Made by a program: the position numbers and the translations under genes. Shown here in pieces: positions 11,217 through 15,475 of a DNA stretch of 15,475 nucleotides (its first letter is position 1; each line of letters begins with the position of its first letter). Below the pieces are notes generated by a model. That model was not told the origin of the DNA. It worked only from the letters and a program-made list of their open reading frames with translations, and made no database searches. Origin of the DNA: Planctomycetales bacterium (GTDB lineage: Bacteria; Planctomycetota; SBBH01); contig SBBH01000050.1 in the NCBI GenBank assembly GCA_005239795.1, forward strand, positions 1 to 15,475, in the 5' to 3' direction.

Positions 11217-12533
11217 ATGAAGCAGGTCGAACCCGGCATCGTGATGAAGTACTGCCAGCCCCTGGATTCCTTCGTCAAAATCCGGATCTTCACCGAGGAA
11301 GAGGCTCAGGCGATCCTGAAGAGCACTCGGACCCCGACGCGCCGCGAGTACCTTCAGCTCGTGGTGAACGCCTGCGTCGTGCACGACAACGAACAGGTCC
11401 TGCCGCGCCTGCGCCACAGGGGCCTCTCGGGTTCCCTCGAGGAAATCCTCTACCCCTACTGCATCGACATCAATCCCCAGCTCGACCTCCAGAAGGTGAC
11501 GATCCCGGTGACCTCGACTGAGACGGAGGCCGGCCCCCATCTCCAGGAAGAGATCCGCAAAACCTCATCGGCCGCCGCGCGCGCGAGATTCGTCCAGCTC
11601 GAGTCGCGGCTCGCCTTGCAAGTAATCGGGCAGGACGAGGCGATCCGCACCGTGGCGCGCGCCCTTCAGCGGGCCGCCGTGGGAATCCGCAACACGGCCC
11701 GTCCTATTGGGGCGTTCCTGTTCATCGGGCAGACGGGAGTGGGCAAGACGGAGCTGGCCCGCGCCATCGCCAGGACCGTCTACCAGGACCCCGCCAAGTT
11801 CATCCGGATCGACTGCTCCGAATACGCCCTCCCCCACGAGTACGCGAAGCTCATCGGCGCCCCCCCGGGGTACATCGGCCATGACGAGGGGGGACACCTC
11901 ACCGAGGCGATGAAGCGCGCAAAGGAAGGGGTGGTCCTCTTCGACGAGATCGAGAAGGCCGATTCCAAGGTGCACAACATCCTGCTTCAGCTCTTGGACG
12001 AGGGATTCGTCACCGACAGCAAGGGGTCGCGCGTCTCCTTCGCCGACAGCGTCATCGTCATGACCTCGAATCTGGGCATCCGCCAGATCGAGGCCCACCA
12101 GAACCGCGTCGGGTTTGACCCGCGCGAGCGGGACGGCCTCTCCCACGCCGAGCGGACGCGCACCTCCGTGAAATCCGTGAAGCAATTCTTCCGGCCGGAG
12201 TTCGTCAACCGCCTCGACGAGGTGGTGGTCTTCCGGACGCTCTCGCCGGAGAACGTGGCGTCGATCGCCTCCCTGATGCTGGCCGACGCCGCGCGCCACG
12301 CCAAGAGCGCGGGGCTCTCGGTCCAGTTCGATCCCCACGTGAAGAGCCACATCGCTCAAGAGGGATACCGCGCCGAGTACGGCGCGCGGGAACTGCGCCG
12401 GGCGGTGGAGCGCCTGATCGAGACCCCCCTGGCCCTCGAGATCCTCGACGGACGCCTCAAGGAGGGGGACCGCATCAAGGTGAGCCTCAAGAACGGCAGG
12501 GTCGCCTTCCGGCGCCTGAAACGCTCGGCCTAA
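11217..12533 (+). CDS. Single-ring AAA+ unfoldase, ClpA/ClpC D2-like, with unusual N-domain
   Basis: The 438-residue product has one AAA+ module like the second ring of ClpA/ClpB/ClpC plus its D2-small domain. Motifs are Walker A GQTGVGKT (171-178), pore loop GAPPGYIG (214-221), Walker B VVLFDEIEKA (239-248), sensor 1 MTSNLG (282-287), arginine-finger block FRPEFVNRLDE (325-335) and sensor 2 YGARELRR (388-395). VGF (298-300) lies where ClpA/C/X carry the IGF/IGL-type ClpP-docking tripeptide, so a ClpP partner is possible. Residues 1-125 have neither Clp_N repeats nor the ClpX zinc finger, and I do not recognise them. The start at ATG 11217 is supported by GAGGGG about 8 nt upstream; the frame extends to 11127, and a second ATG lies at 11244. 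No clpP is in the window. Confidence 0.88.
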   Translation: MKQVEPGIVMKYCQPLDSFVKIRIFTEEEAQAILKSTRTPTRREYLQLVVNACVVHDNEQVLPRLRHRGLSGSLEEILYPYCIDINPQLDLQKVTIPVTSTETEAGPHLQEEIRKTSSAAARARFVQLESRLALQVIGQDEAIRTVARALQRAAVGIRNTARPIGAFLFIGQTGVGKTELARAIARTVYQDPAKFIRIDCSEYALPHEYAKLIGAPPGYIGHDEGGHLTEAMKRAKEGVVLFDEIEKADSKVHNILLQLLDEGFVTDSKGSRVSFADSVIVMTSNLGIRQIEAHQNRVGFDPRERDGLSHAERTRTSVKSVKQFFRPEFVNRLDEVVVFRTLSPENVASIASLMLADAARHAKSAGLSVQFDPHVKSHIAQEGYRAEYGARELRRAVERLIETPLALEILDGRLKEGDRIKVSLKNGRVAFRRLKRSA

Positions 12534-12727
12534 ATGACGCTCGCCCAACAAGGTACGCCGTAAATTCGAAGCACGAATCTCGAAATTCGAAGCAAATCCG
12601 AATAACCGAATAACAGCAAAATCCAAAACGTGATTCAGATATTCTTGCCAAAAGGCGAAGAACTTACGGATCCCTGAAGCAAGGCTCTAAAGAATTTTCA
12701 AACGGCCGAAGGCGACGGCAATTCTAC
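12534..12727. other. Non-coding spacer with TTCGAA-word repeats
   Basis: After the AAA+ gene stop there is an AT-rich stretch. AAATTCGAAGCA occurs at 12562-12573 and again at 12583-12594, with degenerate relatives ('cacgaatctcg', 'aaatccgaataaccgaataac') up to about 12615. From 12630 to 12727 I see no gene, hairpin or promoter that I can support. Confidence 0.55.
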
Positions 12728-12790
12728 AAATCCGCCCGGCAAATGACAAGGTCTCTTGCAACAACAAAAAAGCCCGGCGAAAGCCGGGCT
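12728..12790. repeat. 63-bp terminator-containing direct repeat, copy 1
   Basis: This segment aligns without gaps to 13361-13423 (offset 633) with 6 mismatches by hand count, about 90% identity. It includes the full GCCCGGC-GAAA-GCCGGGC hairpin with its flanking A-run. The copies bracket the exported HINT-tail gene. Confidence 0.85.
12766..12790 (-). terminator. Intrinsic terminator for the HINT-tail gene
   Basis: On the minus strand, AGCCCGGC-TTTC-GCCGGGCT is followed by a run of T (complement of A 12766-12771). It lies 42 nt after the stop of the 12832-13344 gene. On the plus strand the hairpin is followed by CCGCAG, so it works in one direction only. Confidence 0.85.
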
Positions 12791-12800
12791 CCGCAGCCCG

Positions 12801-12827
12801 CCGGGAACCCAGGAATCGGGTTCCCGG
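12801..12827 (-). other. Perfect 10-bp hairpin directly after the HINT-tail gene
   Basis: CCGGGAACCC (12801-12810) pairs exactly with GGGTTCCCGG (12818-12827) around a 7-nt loop. It begins 4 nt after the stop codon at 12832 and precedes the T-run terminator, forming a tandem hairpin pair. It has no T-run of its own. Confidence 0.6.
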
Positions 12828-12831
12828 ATTT

Positions 12832-13344
12832 CTAGCGCAACAACTCTATCCAGTGCCAGGCAATTTCAGGATCTGAAATCTTGTCGATTACACGATTGAT
12901 GGTGTGTTCTACCTCTTTTGCCGATCGCATTGACCTAAAAGCTTTGATCGCTTCCATATCAGGCAATCCAGATGGTCCTGTGAGTGCTCTATCGAGAGCC
13001 TCCCACAATCTCGATCGCGCCTCACCCCACGGATCTCTTTCCAACATTCTCCTGAGACCTTCAATACCGCTCCCCCTAAAAGGATCGTTCTCATCTAAAT
13101 ACCTTAATTTTCCGAGAATTTTTTTAACGATCTCAGCACTACTCCTTTTGGAACTGGCATTGTGTACAACGCCAACCCCGTGCAGGTAATAGGTCCGCGT
13201 CCGATCGATCTGAAGGTTGTAGACCATCTCCCCGCTCACCTGTTTGCGTGAGACGGCGGTGACGACGCTCGGGCGGACCTCGGCAGGATTGGCCTGCCAG
13301 GCAAAAGCGTTCAAAGAAAAAAGAAGAGTGATCCAGAAAAGCAT
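12832..13344 (-). CDS. Exported protein with HINT-domain tail and low-GC C-terminal tip (toxin-tip-like)
   Basis: The 170-residue product starts with a signal-peptide-like segment (MLFWITLLFSLNAFAWQANP). Residues 38-62, 'GEMVYNLQIDRTRTYYLHGVGVVHN', match the end of the intein-like HINT domains found before toxin tips in polymorphic toxins, which end VHN at the self-cleavage asparagine (here N62). Only the last strands are present; the upstream HINT part with the catalytic Cys/Ser is missing, so self-cleavage is doubtful. Residues 63-170 are helical and charged, without a recognised domain. By hand count GC is about 59% at 13201-13320 but 43% at 12841-12960, and the AT-rich part begins near codon 62, as if the tip had been exchanged. 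No immunity gene is evident next to it. The gene lies between 63-bp direct repeats. Confidence 0.7.
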   Translation of the reverse strand: MLFWITLLFSLNAFAWQANPAEVRPSVVTAVSRKQVSGEMVYNLQIDRTRTYYLHGVGVVHNASSKRSSAEIVKKILGKLRYLDENDPFRGSGIEGLRRMLERDPWGEARSRLWEALDRALTGPSGLPDMEAIKAFRSMRSAKEVEHTINRVIDKISDPEIAWHWIELLR

Positions 13345-13360
13345 CTGGGGACGATACTAG

Positions 13361-13423
13361 AAATCCGCCCCGTAGGTGACAAGGTCTTTGGCAACAACAA
13401 AAAAGCCCGGCGAAAGCCGGGCT
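13361..13423. repeat. 63-bp terminator-containing direct repeat, copy 2
   Basis: This is the second copy of the repeat at 12728-12790, located between the LysM gene and the HINT-tail gene. It starts 17 nt upstream of the HINT-tail ATG and ends with the terminator stem. Differences cluster in the first half; the hairpin itself is identical. Confidence 0.85.
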
Positions 13424-13428
13424 TTTTT
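13399..13428 (-). terminator. Bidirectional intrinsic terminator after the LysM gene
   Basis: Six A, the stem AGCCCGGC-GAAA-GCCGGGCT, and six T form a symmetrical terminator that works on both strands. It lies about 20 nt after the stop of the LysM gene at 13448 and probably ends that transcript. The adjacent HINT-tail gene would then need its own promoter. Confidence 0.9.
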
Positions 13429-13447
13429 GAGACGTCGAAGACAGCGC

Positions 13448-14179
13448 TTATTTACCGAAGGGGGAATCCGGGATCTCAAGCGACATACCGACCTTAAGCA
13501 TGTCGGGGCTCCTCATCCGCTCGCGGTTCGCGGCGTAGATCATGTCGGTCTTCGTCTTCTCACCGCTGCCGTAGTACTTCTTGGCGATGGTGTAGAGGCT
13601 CTCGCCGCTTTCGACCACATGCATGCGTCCGCTGCCGGAAACGTCCGGCCCACCGGCCAGCTGGGAGTCCCAGGGTGCGGACGGCGCAGGCGGAAGAAGG
13701 CTAGCCGGCGCCTCAGGGATCATCAGGCGCATCCCGATTTTGAGCATCGCCTCAGGTGTCGAAAGCCGATCGCGGTTCGCCTCGAAGATCTGGTGCCACT
13801 GGCTCCCCTTGCCGTAGACCTTTTTCGCGATGATCCACAGGGTGTCTCCTTGCTGAACGACGTATTCGCTCGAGGAGACCGCAGGAACCGTCGTGAAGCT
13901 GGGCGAGGAAGAAGGAGAAGGCGTCCACACCTCCTGAGACGCCGGAACTTCCCCCGCCGAAGGCGCGGCCGCGACGGGAGCCTCGGCCGGCCACTGGGGG
14001 TTGGAGCCCGCGGTGTCGACGGCGGGAATCATCTCGGAGGAGGCGGTCGCCCCCGGCGCCGACATCTCGTCGGTAGACTCGCCCGGCTGACGCTGACTCA
14101 GCTCGTGCGCGACAAGGAAAAAGACGGAGATGACGAGAACGAGAAAGACGAAAAGCCCCAGTTTCGCGTCAGGCCGCAT
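13448..14179 (-). CDS. Membrane-anchored protein with two LysM domains
   Basis: The 243-residue product has one N-terminal membrane helix (about 7-25), a low-complexity Ala/Pro/Ser/Glu linker (about 28-104), and two LysM domains at about 106-155 ('YVVQQGDTLWIIAKKVYG...') and 187-237 ('MHVVESGESLYTIAKKYYG...'). LysM domains bind N-acetylglucosamine-containing glycans such as peptidoglycan, so the protein probably tethers the inner membrane to the cell wall. No enzymatic domain is present. The start at 14179 is chosen because AAGGAGG lies 8 nt upstream; the in-frame ATG at 14185 would leave only 2 nt. A promoter lies at 14260-14287, and a strong terminator follows the gene, so it is a single transcription unit. 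Confidence 0.9.
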   Translation of the reverse strand: MRPDAKLGLFVFLVLVISVFFLVAHELSQRQPGESTDEMSAPGATASSEMIPAVDTAGSNPQWPAEAPVAAAPSAGEVPASQEVWTPSPSSSPSFTTVPAVSSSEYVVQQGDTLWIIAKKVYGKGSQWHQIFEANRDRLSTPEAMLKIGMRLMIPEAPASLLPPAPSAPWDSQLAGGPDVSGSGRMHVVESGESLYTIAKKYYGSGEKTKTDMIYAANRERMRSPDMLKVGMSLEIPDSPFGK

Positions 14180-14259
14180 AGCCATCGCCTCCTTTCATTT
14201 TGGTTTGTTTGCATTTTTTCTCTTTCGGCGCGGAGATTCCCCCCACGTCAATCGATCGA

Positions 14260-14287
14260 AGTATAACACGATTTAGAGAACCATCAA
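14260..14287 (-). promoter_or_regulatory. Sigma70-like promoter for the LysM gene
   Basis: On the minus strand TTGATG (14287-14282) and TATACT (14265-14260) are 16 nt apart, close to consensus. This predicts a leader of about 75 nt that ends in a strong AAGGAGG Shine-Dalgarno, unlike the leaderless-type starts elsewhere in the window. Confidence 0.6.
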
Positions 14288-14307
14288 ATGTTTTTTGTAT
14301 TTTATGG

Positions 14308-14402
14308 TTAGGATTAGCGCGAAAAGAACTGGTTGGTTCTACTGCAATGGGCCGTTTTGATCCTGTCGTTTTGTCGTTCCGCTCTTTTCGCGCGAATCCT
14401 AA
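14308..14402. repeat. 95-bp element with 20-bp terminal inverted repeats (MITE/REP-like)
   Basis: TTAGGATTAGCGCGAAAAGA (14308-14327) and TCTTTTCGCGCGAATCCTAA (14383-14402) are inverted repeats with one mismatch and a 55-nt interior that contains no gene. The arm sequence recurs alone at 377-394. The element is bounded by TTA and TAA. No clear target-site duplication was identified. Confidence 0.65.
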
Positions 14403-14403
14403 T

Positions 14404-14522
14404 AAGGGGTCGTGCGGAAAGGAGTTAGCTGAAAAGGTCTCTCGTGAAAGATTCCCGAGATATTCGCTCATGTCCCGCGAGCCCTTCTATCAAACACAGA
14501 AGTTACTTCCGCACGGCCCCTT
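14404..14522. repeat. Large inverted repeat abutting the secF stop
   Basis: AAGGGGTCGTGCGGAA (14404-14419) and TTCCGCACGGCCCCTT (14507-14522) are 16-nt inverted repeats with one mismatch; the interior is 87 nt without a gene. The right arm reaches into the secF stop codon (14521-14523). It lies back to back with the element at 14308-14402, so the whole secF-lysM spacer is two large hairpin-forming units. It could act as a 3' structure for secF; no T-run terminator is visible. Confidence 0.6.
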
Positions 14523-15475
14523 AGCGTTTTCCCACGACGGCCCCCTGAGACACCTGCCAACGCGTCAGCAAGGGACACGCAATATAGACCGTCGAGTAGG
14601 TCCCCGAAATCATCCCCACCACCAGCGTGAAGGCGAAGGCGCGCACCTCCTCGCCCCCCCACAAAAGAATCGCGACCGCCGAGAGGAGCGTAAGCCCCGT
14701 CGTCAGGATCGTCCGGGACAGGGTCTGGTTCAAGGAGAGGTCCATCACCCCCACCAGGTCCCCCTTCCCTTTCAGCTTGATGTTCTCCCGCAGGCGGTCA
14801 TAAATCACGATCGTGTCGTTGATCGAGTAGCCGATGATGGTCAGCACCGCCCCGACGACCTCGAGATCGAGCGAAAACCCCGCCACCGCCAGGGCCCCGA
14901 GCGCCACAAGCGCATCGTGGACCAGCGCCAGCACCGCGGCGACCCCCGAGCGGAAGTCGAAGCGCAGGCCCACATAGACGATGATCGCCACCAGCGACAG
15001 GAGGGACGCCATCGCCGCCTTCTGCTTGGTCTGGGCCGCCACAGCCGCCCCCCGGACCGTCACCGTCGGGAAGGGGTCCGAAATCTCTTTCCGGAACGCC
15101 TCCCCCAGGATCGCCTGGAAAGTGGCCAAGGCCGCCCCCCGCGCGCGGCTCAGGGCCTCGAGGGCGTCCTCCGGCGCATAGACGACGACGCGCGTGACGC
15201 CGCCGGCCGGTTCGGTCCGCACGAGGCGCAGGGCCGAGTGGAGCCCGGCGAGGCGCTCGCGGATTTGCCCCTCTGAAAGCGGTAAAAGCAGGTTCATGGC
15301 GATCTCGCGGCCGGCCGGATCGAACCCCGAGGAGGCCAGGATCTCCCCCATCGGATACAAGGAAGACAGGTCGTTTTCCAGCGCATTCAGGTCGTCCGTG
15401 GCGACCTCGACGACGAGCCGAGGCGCGCCGTCGGATGAGGGGGGCGCTGTCACGACCGCCCCGGCATATCCCTTC
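14521..15475 (-). CDS. secF: Protein translocase subunit SecF (or SecF part of a SecDF fusion), N-terminus outside window
   Basis: SecF works with SecD and SecYEG, using the proton motive force to pull exported proteins across the membrane. The visible 317 residues end in VVGKR and stay open at the window edge. A periplasmic domain (about the first 150 visible residues) precedes transmembrane helices with the SecF signature 'IIGYSINDTIVIYDRLREN' and 'RFDFRSGVAAVLALVHDAL'. 'LNQTLSRTILTTGLTLL' and the terminal helices complete the RND-like fold. SecD would have a GxAVDANVLIFER-type motif at this site, so this half is SecF. No membrane helix appears in the first 140 visible residues, so TM1 lies outside. 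The 'VVTAPPSSDGAPRL' stretch near the edge could be a loop or a linker in a SecDF fusion. Confidence 0.92.
   Translation of the reverse strand, partial: KGYAGAVVTAPPSSDGAPRLVVEVATDDLNALENDLSSLYPMGEILASSGFDPAGREIAMNLLLPLSEGQIRERLAGLHSALRLVRTEPAGGVTRVVVYAPEDALEALSRARGAALATFQAILGEAFRKEISDPFPTVTVRGAAVAAQTKQKAAMASLLSLVAIIVYVGLRFDFRSGVAAVLALVHDALVALGALAVAGFSLDLEVVGAVLTIIGYSINDTIVIYDRLRENIKLKGKGDLVGVMDLSLNQTLSRTILTTGLTLLSAVAILLWGGEEVRAFAFTLVVGMISGTYSTVYIACPLLTRWQVSQGAVVGKR

Noticed and set aside
12838..13430. Tandem GC hairpins read as a CRISPR or repeat array
   Set aside because: The identical hairpins are two terminator copies 633 bp apart with a gene between them; there are no regularly spaced repeats.

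Overview
The window is a GC-rich (about 60%) bacterial chromosome segment of housekeeping genes and a few accessory genes. The mix fits a poorly sampled environmental lineage: a b6-type cytochrome with its Rieske partner, LarC, a secreted terpenoid-cyclase-like repeat protein, a ClpA/C-like single-ring AAA+ protein and many word-repeat intergenic regions. A planctomycete-like or Omnitrophota-like candidate phylum is a guess from gene content; no rRNA or other phylogenetic marker was analysed.

Layout. Positions 1-2246, minus strand: Rieske protein, cytochrome b6-type subunit, IF-1 (infA), ribosomal protein L36 (rpmJ), then a cut-off membrane protein. Rieske and cytochrome b are 1 nt apart, and cytochrome b and infA overlap by 4 nt, so respiration and translation genes share a transcript. 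Positions 2479-5493, plus strand: a secreted alpha/alpha-toroid repeat protein, larC, and a membrane-anchored coiled-coil protein with a C-terminal helical motif. Positions 5495-7365, minus strand: a YdjC/ChbG deacetylase and a GT4 glycosyltransferase, overlapping by 4 nt. Positions 7521-8681, plus strand: an RlmI-like rRNA methyltransferase.

Positions 8682-10200 form an accessory region. A small ORF and a nucleotidyltransferase (plus strand) lie between two 215-bp direct repeats, about 89% identical by hand count. Each repeat carries the 3' end of ribF and a foldable RNA-like element. Positions 10163-12533 hold intact ribF (minus) and the AAA+ ATPase (plus). Positions 12534-13430 hold a second accessory gene, an exported protein with the tail of a HINT domain and a lower-GC C-terminal tip. 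It lies between two 63-bp direct repeats (about 90% identical) that contain an intrinsic terminator. Positions 13448-15475, minus strand: a double-LysM membrane protein, two back-to-back large inverted repeats, and a SecF-type translocase subunit that runs off the window.

Three themes stand out. First, two accessory genes each sit between imperfect direct repeats derived from the 3' region of the neighbouring minus-strand gene, at nearly the same divergence, which suggests a common insertion or recombination route. Second, almost every longer intergenic region is built from short shuffled words arranged as imperfect inverted repeats, each with its own vocabulary. Third, several genes have a -10-like hexamer 6 to 10 nt before the start codon and no Shine-Dalgarno sequence, which suggests leaderless or near-leaderless mRNAs.
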